From assembly GCA_026225115.1 (NCBI GenBank), contig JAMFSE010000036.1, forward strand, positions 1-64,000: DNA of 64,000 nucleotides. The letters run 5' to 3'. Source of the DNA: Rhodovastum atsumiense. Its GTDB lineage: Bacteria; Pseudomonadota; Alphaproteobacteria; Acetobacterales; Acetobacteraceae. Below are positions 1-8,895 of the stretch, piece after piece. The translations under genes and the position numbers were made by a program. Below the pieces are notes generated by a model. The model saw only the letters and a program-made list of their open reading frames with translations, was not told where the DNA came from and made no database searches. Numbering within the stretch: position 1 is the stretch's first letter; the number at the start of each line of letters is the position of its first letter.

Positions 1-344
1 CTGATGACCGGCGTGGATGGCAGCCGGTAGCCGGGCATGACATAGATCACGCCGGTACTCACGCCGGCCGAGGCCAAGGTGTTTACCCAGCTCTGCAGGC
101 TCAGCCCGGTAAGATTGGGCGTGATACTGAACGTCAGGGAGCGCGGACAATCCGGCTCGTCCGCCAGCCCGTCGAACGTCTGCTGGCAGGCTGTTTTGCT
201 GGTGGTCTGCCATCGTGTCATGACGCCGGCAAGGCCGGCGGGATTTTGCGCCGGAACCGATGCGGCGCAAGCCGGCCCGGACGCCAGGGCCAGAAACAAT
301 AGCGTCGAAAAAGCAAAGCATGGAGTCAGATGCGCACGCGGCAT
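1..344 (-). CDS. Secreted protein of unknown function (C-terminus beyond window)
   Basis: An open frame runs from an ATG at 342-344 off the left edge of the window without a stop, giving 114 visible residues. The first 28 residues look like a Sec signal peptide: a basic start (MPRAHL), a hydrophobic core (FSTLLFLALASG) and a likely cleavage after ACA-A. Two cysteines (TACQQTF, EPDCPRS) follow and could form a disulphide in the periplasm. No family was recognised. The downstream neighbour on the same strand is not visible. The frame is convincing because no stop occurs and the signal peptide is well formed, but the function is unknown. Confidence 0.6.
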   Translation of the reverse strand, partial: MPRAHLTPCFAFSTLLFLALASGPACAASVPAQNPAGLAGVMTRWQTTSKTACQQTFDGLADEPDCPRSLTFSITPNLTGLSLQSWVNTLASAGVSTGVIYVMPGYRLPSTPVI

Positions 345-425
345 GGCAAGGATCCGTAGTTTCGCGATCCTTGCTACGCTTTGTGCGTTTAGTCGGAGTT
401 AATGCCCTCCGTGAATTCCTGGCTG

Positions 426-1418
426 CTAGGCCTCGGTTTCATGATCGCCATCGCCGCTATCCGGCCTTTTGCCGGTGCGCTTGAGCTTTCCTTTGGGCGG
501 CGCGGCGCCTTCGCGCTCGCCCGGCAAAGCCTCCGCCTTGGCGTTGCGCGCATTCTGCTTGGCCTCGCGCGCCTGTTTTTTGGCAGCGCGTTCCTGCAGC
601 CTGGCCGCTTTCGCCGCCTGACCCTTGAGCGGCGGCGAAGATCCTTCCGCTGGATTTTCCGTTAACCCTTCAGCCGCGGCCCTGGCCTGCATTTTTTCCG
701 CGCGCGCCTGCAATTTGGCTTCCCGGAGCAACTGCTTGGGCGTTTTCTGCTTGGCTTTTTTGCCGTTGCCGCCGCCGCCTTTTGGCTTGACCGGCATTTC
801 GGGATCGAAATCTTCCAAATCCTGCCACGGCGCCGCCGGCTGGCCGTCCAGCGGCTTGCGCGCCACCGCGATCATCATGGGGACCCGCCCCGTCACGGTT
901 ATTTCCAGAATTTCCAGCCCCTCGCAAAGAACTTCCCCGAAGGCCAGGCGGCTGAAACGCCAGTAGTCCGGGCCTGGCTGCACATCCATCGTTACCGTGG
1001 TCTTGTGGAGCGGCATATTTTCAATGTCGCGTTTCAGCGTGTTACTCGGCACGTAAGCAGGCGCGCCGATGACCAGGATGCCGCCGGGCGCCAGGATGCG
1101 CTTCATTTCATCGAGGGATCGCCAGAAATATTTATCATTCTCGATCACATTGTTCGACAGGATGGTGTTGAAATGCCCGTCATCGAACACGCCTGCCATG
1201 TTATTCGAATTGCAGCGGACGAGATGGATGGCCGTCTCGTCGGCCTCCAGGATTTCTTTTTCAGTGAGGTTGGTGGCGAAGCGCTCCGGTCTGCCCGCAA
1301 AATAATCGCCGGATAGGATGGCGCTGTCTCTGTCCGTCACGCCGATTTCCAGAAATGCGCCCTGCAATTCGTATTTTTCCGCGAGCTTTTGAAATCTATC
1401 GTTCACCTTCGGGTGCAT
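426..1418 (-). CDS. Class I SAM-dependent methyltransferase with a basic C-terminal tail
   Basis: The 330-residue product starts MHPKVNDRFQ. Residues about 15-180 resemble a class I methyltransferase: LEIGV near residue 23 at the AdoMet-binding loop, FNTILSNNVIEN as the motif-II strand, and MKRILAPGGILVIGAP as the post-II helix and strand seen in Methyltransf_11-like proteins. The usual GxGxG loop is weak, so the catalytic assignment rests on overall shape. Residues about 210-330 are a low-complexity tail rich in Lys, Ala, Arg and Gln (repeated KQAREAK-like blocks), probably a charged helix. The substrate is unknown. The gene stands alone, with a bidirectional terminator about 120 bp upstream. 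Confidence 0.72.
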   Translation of the reverse strand: MHPKVNDRFQKLAEKYELQGAFLEIGVTDRDSAILSGDYFAGRPERFATNLTEKEILEADETAIHLVRCNSNNMAGVFDDGHFNTILSNNVIENDKYFWRSLDEMKRILAPGGILVIGAPAYVPSNTLKRDIENMPLHKTTVTMDVQPGPDYWRFSRLAFGEVLCEGLEILEITVTGRVPMMIAVARKPLDGQPAAPWQDLEDFDPEMPVKPKGGGGNGKKAKQKTPKQLLREAKLQARAEKMQARAAAEGLTENPAEGSSPPLKGQAAKAARLQERAAKKQAREAKQNARNAKAEALPGEREGAAPPKGKLKRTGKRPDSGDGDHETEA

Positions 1419-1539
1419 GTCGCAGGTTCTTCCAGACGGGTGGTTCAGCCAAGTTCAGCCAACCGTCAAAAATAGCTTTTGACCGCCAGGGTCAAGCATG
1501 ATCCTGTTACAATCACAAGACATGCAAACATCGACATGC

Positions 1540-1571
1540 AAAAACCGGCGGCCCGCGGACCGCCGGTTTTT
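1540..1571. terminator. Bidirectional intrinsic terminator
   Basis: Arms AAAAACCGGCGG and CCGCCGGTTTTT form a 12-bp perfect stem around an 8-base loop (CCCGCGGA). The T-run on one strand and the complementary A-run on the other let it work in both directions. It separates the luciferase-like gene (ending at 1632 on the minus strand) from the methyltransferase. Confidence 0.75.
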
Positions 1572-1587
1572 GCTGAGGCCGATTCAC

Positions 1588-1622
1588 GTTTTAGGTCTGC
1601 TCGAGCTGAGCAAACCTAAAAC
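1588..1622. repeat. Inverted repeat just after the luciferase-like gene
   Basis: GTTTTAGGT and ACCTAAAAC form the outer arms, and TGCTC/GAGCA form an inner stem after one mismatch. The element begins 10 bases past the stop of the luciferase-like gene and may act as a first terminator or RNA stabiliser ahead of the stronger hairpin at 1540-1571. Confidence 0.5.
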
Positions 1623-1631
1623 GATCGCGCT

Positions 1632-2612
1632 CTAGGGTGATTTGAGCGCCGGCATTACCTGCTCGGTTACGACCCTCAAGTATTTCCAGGCGATTTCCGG
1701 CGGCAGGCCGCCGATCAGCGGATGCAGCGCCAGCGGCATGCCCTGCCGGATGACGGCGACCGCTTCGGCAACCGCGTAGATTTTATGCGTACGGTTCTCG
1801 GCCCGCAGTTCGTCGATCGTTTTCACGAAGCTGACGCTGGCCGGTGCGTCACGGCCGGCATTCCATTCGCCATAGGTCAGCACGTCATGCATCAGATAGG
1901 GACCGAGTTCGGCCCAGGCGGCCTCCACATCTTCGGCGACGAACACCACCTGCGGGACGCCGCTGGGCGGCATCATGCAGTTGCCGGGCGCCAACCCGGC
2001 CTCGCGCGCGGCGTCGTCATAGGCTGTCTTGAACGCCGGATCGGAGGCCTGTGCGACGAAGTCGATGCCAAGGCGGCCGGCGCGCCGGGCTGCCGGTATG
2101 CTGCCGCCGCCGCCGCTGACGCGCATGCCGCCGGGTGTGAGCGGCGGCGGCGTTACGTGGATGTGGCGGCCCTCATATTCGAAAGCCTCGCCGGTTTTGG
2201 CTTTCAACAGCAGTTCGAACTTGGTGTCGGCGATCTTGCCGCGTTTTTTGAAATCGACGCCGGCCATCTCATATTCCGATGGGACGTAGCCGATGCCGGC
2301 GACCAGGCTGACGCGGCCGGCGCTGATGATGTCCAGCACCGCCATCTCCTCGGCCAGGCGGATCGGGTCATAGAGCGGCAGCAGGATCAGCGCGATGGTG
2401 ATATGCGCCTGCTTGGTGCGTGCCGCGATGGCCGATGCCAGGATCAGCGGGGCCGGCAGATAGCCGTCGCTTGAACCGTGATGCTCGCACAGGACGGTGG
2501 CCAGCATGCCGCGGGTTTCGGCATATTCGGCAATATCGATCGCCGCCTGGTAGAGTTCCCGGGCCGGGGCGCCGGTGGCGGGCGCACGCATGTCGAAACG
2601 CAAGGTGAACAT
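1632..2612 (-). CDS. LLM-class flavin-dependent oxidoreductase (luciferase-like)
   Basis: The 326-residue product has the bacterial luciferase-like fold. The N-terminus MFTLRFDMRAP is followed by an early Tyr/Glu segment. A central barrel strand AHITIALILLPLYDPIRLAEEMAVLDIISAGRV carries the typical P-x-R-x-AEE-x-A-x-LD-x-x-S-x-GR signature at about residues 70-105, and VAGIGY follows. This family uses reduced FMN or F420 in monooxygenations; the substrate here is unknown. The start is supported by a GGAGGAAA ribosome site 4 bases before the ATG. The gene lies 29 bp downstream of the DHA2 exporter gene, and the two are probably co-transcribed. Confidence 0.85.
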   Translation of the reverse strand: MFTLRFDMRAPATGAPARELYQAAIDIAEYAETRGMLATVLCEHHGSSDGYLPAPLILASAIAARTKQAHITIALILLPLYDPIRLAEEMAVLDIISAGRVSLVAGIGYVPSEYEMAGVDFKKRGKIADTKFELLLKAKTGEAFEYEGRHIHVTPPPLTPGGMRVSGGGGSIPAARRAGRLGIDFVAQASDPAFKTAYDDAAREAGLAPGNCMMPPSGVPQVVFVAEDVEAAWAELGPYLMHDVLTYGEWNAGRDAPASVSFVKTIDELRAENRTHKIYAVAEAVAVIRQGMPLALHPLIGGLPPEIAWKYLRVVTEQVMPALKSP

Positions 2613-2641
2613 TTATTTTCCTCCGATGATTTGGGCCGGGT

Positions 2642-4180
2642 TCATGCCGGTTTTGCCGCGGGGCTTGTTCCAGGGTTTGGTGCCGGGTTTGATGTTGGCC
2701 GCATCTGCTTTTTGAAGAAGAACAGCAGCGGCAGCGTTGACAGTGTCGTATACATCAAAAATTTATAGTCGTCGTTATAGGCGATCATCTGTGCCTGCTG
2801 GTTCAACACCGCATCGAGGGCGGCGCGTCCATGCGCGGTGAAGGGGTTCCAGAACATCGCTACATGCGGTGCGGTAAGCTGCCGGTTGAAGGCGGTGACC
2901 TGATTGGCGATATTGGCGTGATTCACCTGCACATTATGCGACAGCATGCTGTTGACGATTGAAACCCCGATGCTCTGGCCGAGGTTGCGCGACAGATTAT
3001 AGACGCTGGCCCCTTCCGGCCGCTGCGCCGGCGACATGGTGGCCAGGGTCACCGTGGTCAGCGGGATGAAAACCATGCCCTGTCCGAACCCCTGCACGAA
3101 GCCCTCGACCGCGATCTGCTGCACCGAAACATCGAGCGACCAGCTGCTCATGGCGTAGAACGACCAGCAGGTGATGGCCATGCCCGTGAACAGGATCAGC
3201 CGCGTATCCAGTTTGCCGATCAGCCGGCCGCTCAGCAGCATGGAGATGACGGTGCCCAGCCCGCGCGGTCCCATCACCAGGCCGGAGGTGACGATCGGCT
3301 CGTTCATCAATTCCTGCAGGAAAGGCGGCTGCAGGGAGAAGGCCGCGAACATGGTGACGCCCATGAAGGCGGTGAAGATTGTGCCGGCCAGAAAATTCCG
3401 GTCCCGGAATATGGCCGGCCGGATGAACGGCGAGGTTGAGGTGAAGGTCTGCACCAGGAAGAGGTAGAAGGCGATGCCGGCGATGACCGCCTCGATGATG
3501 ATTTCGGGGGAGGAGAACCAGTCCTGCTCGGTGCCGCGGTCCAGCAGGACCTGCAGCGCGCCGATGGCCAGGCTAAGGGTTCCGAAGCCGATCCAGTCCA
3601 ACTTCAGCCCGGCAGATTTTTTGCTTTCGGGCAGGAAGATGAACACGCCCGTCAGCGCCAGCAGGCCGAGCGGGATGTTGATGTAGAATACCGCGCGCCA
3701 GGAGAAATCGGCGGTGAGCCAGCCGCCCAGCACCGGCCCGATCACGGGGGCGGCCATGGTGACGATGCCGAAGCTGGACATCGCGCGGCCCTGTTTTTCG
3801 GGCGGGTAGATGTTGAACAAAGTGGTCTGTGTCAGCGGGTTGATGGCGGCGCCGAATGCGCCCTGCAGGCAGCGGAACACAACGATCTGCGACAGCGATT
3901 GCGCGGCGCCGCAGAGCATGGAGGCGATGACGAAGCCGGTGATGGAGACCAGCAGCACCCGCCGGATGCCGAAGCGGTTGGCCAGGAACCCGACCGGCGG
4001 CGTCATGATGGCGGTGACGACGATATAGGAGGTCAGCACCCAGGCGATCTCGTCCTGGCTGGCGGAGACGCTGCCTTGCATATAGGGCAAAGCGATATTG
4101 GCGATGGTGGTGTCCAGCGCCTGCATCAGTGTGGCCAGGATCAGCCCGAAGGAAATGGCGAACCGGGTTTTATTATCCAC
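2642..4180 (-). CDS. DHA2-family (EmrB/QacA) MFS multidrug exporter
   Basis: The 512-residue membrane protein has about 14 hydrophobic segments. It shows the DHA2 signatures LDTTIANIALPYMQG near residue 22 (motif D1), the motif A region after TM2 (NRFGIRRVLL) and the motif C region GPVLGGWLT in TM5. DHA2 proteins export drugs or metabolites in exchange for protons, often with an EmrA-type adaptor, but none is adjacent. Translation starts at a GTG (4178-4180). The gene is followed by the luciferase-like oxidoreductase gene on the same strand, which may make or destroy the exported compound (inference). Confidence 0.88.
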   Translation of the reverse strand: MDNKTRFAISFGLILATLMQALDTTIANIALPYMQGSVSASQDEIAWVLTSYIVVTAIMTPPVGFLANRFGIRRVLLVSITGFVIASMLCGAAQSLSQIVVFRCLQGAFGAAINPLTQTTLFNIYPPEKQGRAMSSFGIVTMAAPVIGPVLGGWLTADFSWRAVFYINIPLGLLALTGVFIFLPESKKSAGLKLDWIGFGTLSLAIGALQVLLDRGTEQDWFSSPEIIIEAVIAGIAFYLFLVQTFTSTSPFIRPAIFRDRNFLAGTIFTAFMGVTMFAAFSLQPPFLQELMNEPIVTSGLVMGPRGLGTVISMLLSGRLIGKLDTRLILFTGMAITCWSFYAMSSWSLDVSVQQIAVEGFVQGFGQGMVFIPLTTVTLATMSPAQRPEGASVYNLSRNLGQSIGVSIVNSMLSHNVQVNHANIANQVTAFNRQLTAPHVAMFWNPFTAHGRAALDAVLNQQAQMIAYNDDYKFLMYTTLSTLPLLFFFKKQMRPTSNPAPNPGTSPAAKPA

Positions 4181-4439
4181 GCAGTTTTTGCCCCTTGCGG
4201 CACGGAATACACCGAAAGACCGCGTTCATTACGAAACTTCAGATCGCAGGAGAAAGCCGTACTGCGTTAAAGGCCGGATGAAAAGCCGTTCCAGGACGGC
4301 CCTGCGGGGATCAGCGCCGACGGCAGCATGGCTTCAGGTATTTGGTGGCTTTCGGGTGGAATATGGTTACGATTGCAGGAACGGCTGCCCGATACCGGGG
4401 CCGGCCGGCTGCTAGGGAAACAGTTTGAGGAGAAAGGCG

Positions 4440-5822
4440 ATGTTTGTCAGGCAAGCGTTCGACGGTTCCGTTATCGAAGAGATTGCGACAGATGATGCGG
4501 CCGGGATTGCCGCAAAGCTCGACCGGGCCGCAGCTTGTTTCTCGAACCGTCGCAGCTGGTTGCCGGCCTTCGAGCGCATAGAAATCCTGCGCCGCCTGGC
4601 GAGGCTGGTCGAGCGTGATTTCGAGATTTTCGCGATGCTGATTGCGCGCGAGGGCGGCAAGCCGCTGATTGACGCGCGCATTGAGACGGCGAGAGCCGTC
4701 AATGGGATCGAGGGCGCCGCCGGCGAGCTGGAACACCGGGCCGGACGGGAAATCCCCATGGGGCTGACCGCGGCCAGCCAGGGCCGATGGGCATTTACCA
4801 CCCTGGAGCCGATCGGCATCGTGGCGGCAATATCGGCGTTCAACCATCCGCTTAATCTTATCGTTCACCAGGTGGTGCCGGCCATTGCCACCGGCTGCCC
4901 GGTCATCATCAAGCCGGCGGCAACGACGCCGCTCACCTGCAGGCATTTTGTGGACCTGGTGCATGCGGCGGGGTTGCCGCCGGATTGGTGCCAACTGGCC
5001 GTGGTGGATGACAATGCGCTGGCAGAAAAACTTGTCACCGATACGAGGGTCGGCTTTTTCAGCTTTATCGGCTCGGCCAAGGTGGGATGGTCCCTGCGCT
5101 CAAAACTGGCGCCCGGTGCCCGCTGCGCGCTCGAGCATGGGGGCGCGGCGCCGGTCATTGTCGACCGGTCCGTCGACCTGGGTGCCATCGTGGAGCCGCT
5201 GGTGAAAGGCGGCTATTATCATGCCGGCCAGGTCTGCGTCTCGGTGCAGCGGATATTCGTGCATGAGGACGTCAAAGACGATTTTCTCGCGCGCTTTACC
5301 GCGCGGGTGAAAACATTGCGGGTTGGCGATCCGGCATTGCCGGAGACGGAGATGGGACCGTTGATTTTGCCCAGGGAGGTCTCGCGGGTTGATGACTGGG
5401 TGAAGGCGGCTGCGGCGGCGGGGGCCGGCATTGTTACCGGCGGCAGCAGGGTCAGTGAACATGTCTACGCGCCCACGGTGGTCGTGGAGCCGCCTGCGGA
5501 TGCGAGATTGTCCCGCGAGGAGGTGTTTGGCCCGGTGACCTGCATCTATGGCTATAGCCAGCTTGATGAAGCCATTGCGCGCGCAAACAGTCTTCCGGTT
5601 GCATTTCAGGCCGCGGTGTTCGCACAGGATATCGACGTCGCGTTGCGCGCCGCGAAGCTGCTCGACGCATCCGCGGTGATGGTGAATGATCATACTGCGT
5701 TCCGCGTGGACTGGATGCCGTTTGCCGGCCGCCACCAATCCGGTTACGGAGTCGGCGGCATTCCTTTTACGATGCATGACATGACCAGCGAGAAAATGGT
5801 GGTTTTCAAGATGCATGTTTAG
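4440..5822 (+). CDS. NAD(P)-dependent aldehyde dehydrogenase
   Basis: The 460-residue aldehyde dehydrogenase has the expected order of motifs. AFNHPLNLIVHQV and KPAATTPLT form the cofactor-binding strand region, FIGSAKVGWSLR is the NAD loop, LEHGG stands where most members have LELGG, and GQVCVSVQRI holds the catalytic Cys. EEVFGPVT lies in the C-terminal part. It oxidises an aldehyde to an acid. The closest subgroup by eye is lactaldehyde or phosphonoacetaldehyde dehydrogenase-like, but the substrate is not settled. The ATG at 4440 is chosen because AGGAGA lies 7 bases upstream; an in-frame TTG at 4425 is less likely. The neighbouring catabolic genes are mostly broken. Confidence 0.88.
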   Translation: MFVRQAFDGSVIEEIATDDAAGIAAKLDRAAACFSNRRSWLPAFERIEILRRLARLVERDFEIFAMLIAREGGKPLIDARIETARAVNGIEGAAGELEHRAGREIPMGLTAASQGRWAFTTLEPIGIVAAISAFNHPLNLIVHQVVPAIATGCPVIIKPAATTPLTCRHFVDLVHAAGLPPDWCQLAVVDDNALAEKLVTDTRVGFFSFIGSAKVGWSLRSKLAPGARCALEHGGAAPVIVDRSVDLGAIVEPLVKGGYYHAGQVCVSVQRIFVHEDVKDDFLARFTARVKTLRVGDPALPETEMGPLILPREVSRVDDWVKAAAAAGAGIVTGGSRVSEHVYAPTVVVEPPADARLSREEVFGPVTCIYGYSQLDEAIARANSLPVAFQAAVFAQDIDVALRAAKLLDASAVMVNDHTAFRVDWMPFAGRHQSGYGVGGIPFTMHDMTSEKMVVFKMHV

Positions 5823-6185
5823 CGTTTGGATCGTTGGCGTGCCGGGTGCGATAAAACTGGGCACTGGACTCTCAGGGTTGGTTTTGATGTCAGCCGGCCG
5901 AATGCCGGCCGCGATGGCGTCAATCGATGTTTCGTCCTCAGCATTTTGCCCAAGTCCCGGAATTGCCGGATAGGCGGGGTGATGCAGCACGCCGGTGGCG
6001 GCGATGACGTAGTCCGCAACATCCGTCATTCCGGCTTTGGTGGTGATGTGCCATTTGCCATTTTCATAGATGGCGAGGTTGTGATAGCCGGCCTCGCGCA
6101 GCTTGATGACGGCAAGGACGCCGGCCATGCCGGCGCCGATGATCACGAAACGCTGGTTCTTGGATGCGGCGGATTCCGGGCTCAT
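5823..6185 (-). pseudogene. Remnant of a flavin-containing monooxygenase
   Basis: Read from 6185, the frame starts like an FAD-dependent monooxygenase (FVIIGAGMAGVLAVIKLREAG, the GxGxxG dinucleotide site). After about 42 residues it jumps to an interior piece (WHITTKAG, then DYVIAATGVLHHPAYP, the ATG motif region). The frame then continues into sequence antisense to the aldehyde dehydrogenase gene. The segment between the two pieces, the second dinucleotide site and the whole C-terminal half are missing. It is therefore an internally deleted, 3'-truncated relic of a Baeyer-Villiger or N-hydroxylating type enzyme, not a functional protein. The exact 3' limit of homology is uncertain. Confidence 0.7.
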
Positions 6186-6258
6186 GCTTGCTTCTCCTGA
6201 AAAGGACGGTGACGCCGCGTTTTGCGGCCCTGAATTTTATGAATGATATCGGAATGAA

Positions 6259-6603
6259 CTAGCAGGTGGTCCAACCGCCATCGACCGGAATGATCGCGCC
6301 GTTGACCCGCTTCGAGAAATTATCGAGTACGCCGGCATTGTTGACCAGGATGTCGAGACGGCCATGGCGGGCGAGCGCCGCGTCCACCAGCGCTTCGGCC
6401 TGTTCGCGAATGGCGATGTTGGTCTGAACGGCGGTCATTTCGCCGCCGGCTTCGCGCACCTTGGCCGCCACCGCATCAAGCGTCTCGGTATTGAGGTCGC
6501 CGGCCACAACTTTTGCGCCTTCGCGTGCGTAAAGCTCCGCGGTCGCCTGGCAAAGTCCCGAGGCCGCGCCGGTGATAATCGCAATTTTTCCGCTCAGCCG
6601 CAT
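6259..6603 (-). pseudogene. Short-chain dehydrogenase with a large in-frame internal deletion
   Basis: The 114-residue frame starts as a normal SDR (IAIITGAASGLCQATAELYA, TGxxxGxG cofactor site, and the NNAG motif near residue 90). It then passes within ten residues to a normal SDR C-terminus (GAIIPVDGGWT). About 130 residues, including the catalytic Ser-Tyr-Lys segment, are missing. Since the frame stays open, a short protein could be made, but it cannot be an active SDR. It sits between the monooxygenase relic and the GntR regulator on the opposite strand, inside a patch of broken catabolic genes. Confidence 0.75.
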
Positions 6604-6796
6604 GGCGCTACTCCAATCCTAAAAATTCGGTCGTTGAGACTTTTGTTCGTGGTCATCGGCTGCGCGCCTGTGCGGCCGCGGAAGCGGCCCCCGCGGCCCC
6701 CGCGGCGGATTATTTCATCATCTCCGCTTGCGAGCGCCGCAAGCCGGCGGATTGAGCGGCCGCCGGCGACCCGCCCCCCGCGGAACGCCGACTAGG

Positions 6797-6823
6797 TTGT
6801 ATTATTTAAGGGTTCAATATATT
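6797..6823 (+). promoter_or_regulatory. Possible promoter for the GntR regulator
   Basis: The 345 bp between the truncated SDR and the GntR start hold no gene. The left part is GC-rich with short inverted repeats (CCCGCGG-type). An AT-rich patch at 6790-6840 contains TTGTAT (6797-6802) and TATATT (6818-6823), separated by 15 bases. This is a weak sigma-70 candidate and may overlap an autoregulatory operator. Confidence 0.3.
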
Positions 6824-6948
6824 AGCTTTGTACAGAAATTGCGATGGATGACCGGTTCCGGATCTGGCTGCCGATGCGGTAGCGAAGAATTAGGCCGTTG
6901 ATATTAAATGGAAAGGTTGCCGTACCCCTGGACAACAACGATTTCAAG

Positions 6949-7716
6949 ATGAAGCGAAGCCATCTGGTCCGCGTTCCCAAGGCGGCCGAACTGGTGTCAG
7001 GAGACCTGCGCAAGCAGATCGTCCGCGGCGAGATCAAGGAAGGCTCCACCTTGCTGCCCGAGAGCGAGATGATGGCGAGGTTCGGCGTCTCCCGGCCGAC
7101 CTTGCGTGAGGCCATCCGAATTCTTGAATCCGAAGGGCTGATCACCATCTCCCGCGGCGCCCGCGGCGGTGCGATCGTGCGGCGGCCGAGTGTCGATGTC
7201 GCGACGCGCTATGTTAGTCTGCTCCTGCAAAGCAGCGGCACCACGCTGTCGGATATCTATCGGGTTCACATATTGGTGGAGCCCGCCGCGGCGCGGATTC
7301 TGGCGGAAAAATTCAGCGATACGGCGCCGGCGATTTTGCGGGAAAGCATCGCCGACGGCATCGATAAATTCGACAACGATTTCGCATTCGGCATGGCGAC
7401 CGCGCGCTTCAGGAACAAATTGATCGAGCTTGCCGATGTGCCGCCATTGTCCTTGCTGATGGGAATGCTCAACAGCATTTTCGAAGCCTATTGGGCAAGT
7501 GCCACGGTCGCGGCCGGACAACAGATCGACAATAGTCCGGCCAAGCGCCGCGGTCTTCGCTCGATGGAAAAATTGATCACCTTGATCGAGAGCGGCGATG
7601 GTGATGCGACCGAAGCGCATTGGCGCAAACATACCGAATTCGTGAAGCGGACCATGAATGGCTGGCTCGGCGCCGCCACCGTCATCGATATCATGGACCA
7701 CAGCTTCGTAAAATAG
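6949..7716 (+). CDS. GntR/FadR-family transcriptional regulator (FCD type)
   Basis: The 255-residue protein has an N-terminal winged helix-turn-helix (residues about 8-75). It shows the GntR hallmarks GEIKEGSTLLPESEMMARF, VSRPTLREAIRILESEGLI and a glycine-rich wing (RGARGGAIV). A helical FCD ligand-binding domain (about 95-235) follows. Family members repress catabolic operons until a carboxylate or acyl-CoA-like ligand binds. It probably controlled the surrounding degradation genes, now mostly degraded, and perhaps the intact enoyl-CoA hydratase. The ATG at 6949 is preferred because the domain starts directly after it; a TTG at 6898 would add 17 residues. No strong ribosome site was seen. 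Confidence 0.85.
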   Translation: MKRSHLVRVPKAAELVSGDLRKQIVRGEIKEGSTLLPESEMMARFGVSRPTLREAIRILESEGLITISRGARGGAIVRRPSVDVATRYVSLLLQSSGTTLSDIYRVHILVEPAAARILAEKFSDTAPAILRESIADGIDKFDNDFAFGMATARFRNKLIELADVPPLSLLMGMLNSIFEAYWASATVAAGQQIDNSPAKRRGLRSMEKLITLIESGDGDATEAHWRKHTEFVKRTMNGWLGAATVIDIMDHSFVK

Positions 7717-7783
7717 CCGAGGCCGCTTCTGGAGCGAACGAACTGCGCTAGGCTAAACATCTAACTTAGAATAAGTTGTTCCC

Positions 7784-8437
7784 ATGAATGCGGCGCTTCG
7801 GAATGCGCTGGATCAGGGGGAGGAATGCGGCGGGCTGCTGGCGCAATCCTCCGCGCAGCTTCTCGCCTTCATCCGCTCAAAACCGGAGCTGGTGGCGCCC
7901 GATGTTCAAATGCATATCACGCCGGCTTCAATGAAGCCGGAATCCTACACGGCAAAGCGCATGCTCGCCGATGATTTCCCCGGCCTCAGCTTCGCGCCCT
8001 GCCAGTTGCGGCCGGAATCGCGCGGCCATGTTCATATAAGATCCGCCGACAGCGATGTGCAGCCGGCCATCCTGTTCAATTACCTCAGGGCCCGGGAAGA
8101 TTGTGAAACGCAACTCGCCGCCATGCGCCTGGTGCGCGATGTCGTGGCGGCCGCGCCGCTGGCGGAAATGATCGACCGCTGGCTGATGCCGGTCACGCAT
8201 CTGGAAACCGAGGACGAAATGCTCGCCTATGCGCGCGAAACCGGCACCACCCTGCACCACCCGGTCGGAACCTGCCGGATGGGCAGTGGCGATGGCGCCG
8301 TGGTCGATCCGCAATTGCGGCTGCGCGGCCTGCACGGCCTGCGCGTGGTCGACGCCGCCATCATGTCGCGCCTCATTTCAGGAAACACCAACGCGCCAGT
8401 GATCATGATCGCGGAGAAGGCAGCGGAGCATATTTAA
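7784..8437 (+). pseudogene. C-terminal remnant of a GMC-family oxidoreductase
   Basis: The 217-residue frame matches only the C-terminal half of a GMC (choline/alcohol dehydrogenase type) flavoprotein. It has PDVQMHITPASM, the substrate domain, and the conserved end TTLHHPVGTCRMG with the catalytic His, then GLRVVDAAIMSRLISGNTNA, with NTNAP and the second catalytic residue position. The FAD-binding N-terminal half, including GxGxxG, is absent. The frame begins MNAALRNALDQ directly before mid-protein sequence, suggesting a deletion that removed roughly 300 residues. GMC enzymes need the N-terminal half to bind FAD, so this is scored as a broken gene. Confidence 0.75.
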
Positions 8438-8449
8438 TACGCGTTCCGC

Positions 8450-8863
8450 CACATGCTGCGCCGAGCCGATTCCGCGGAACGGTTGAACCTGCAAATCCTC
8501 CGGCGGCTGCAGCGGGTCTTCCTTTGAATCCCCCGTCAGCATTCTTGTGTTGATCATGCCGGGACATACCGCATTGAGCCGCGCATGCTTGGCGGCGAAG
8601 GCGGGGGCCGCCGATTTCACCAGCCCGATGATGCCATGCTTGGTCGCGCTATAGGTTGCATTGGTATCCCAGCCCATCAGACCGGCCGTGGAAGACATTG
8701 CCACCACCGCACCTTGCGGACGGATGGCGCGGCCGACGCTCTTTAGCCCCAGATAGCAGCCGCGCAGATTAACCGCGACATGCGCTTGTTCATATTTCCT
8801 CCGCCGGTTTATCTGTATGACATCCTGAGACTTGAAAAATCCCGCATTCGCGTTTACCACCAA
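8450..8863 (-). pseudogene. Short-chain dehydrogenase fragment lacking both ends
   Basis: Read on the minus strand, this holds the middle of an SDR: VNLRGCYLGLKSV, MSSTAGLMGWDTNATYSATK (catalytic Ser and YxxxK) and LNAVCPGMINTRM. The N-terminal TGxxxGxG cofactor site is gone; only a garbled piece near VVNANAG remains. The C-terminus runs into the antisense of the GMC remnant without the usual GQVLPVDGG. It is a relic truncated at both ends, tail-to-tail with the GMC fragment. The limits given are those of recognisable homology. Confidence 0.7.
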
Positions 8864-8895
8864 CCGGCAACATAGTTAAATAGTTTTAGGGATTA

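Noticed and set aside
1479-1495. TTGAC...GTCAA palindrome upstream of the methyltransferase as an FNR box
   Set aside because: The half-sites are separated by 7 bases, not 4, and the gene is unrelated to the oxygen module. It may be only part of a promoter.
5100-6185. 361-residue minus-strand frame as a full monooxygenase
   Set aside because: Only the first part (to about 5823) is monooxygenase-like. The rest is antisense to the aldehyde dehydrogenase, so it is scored as a relic.
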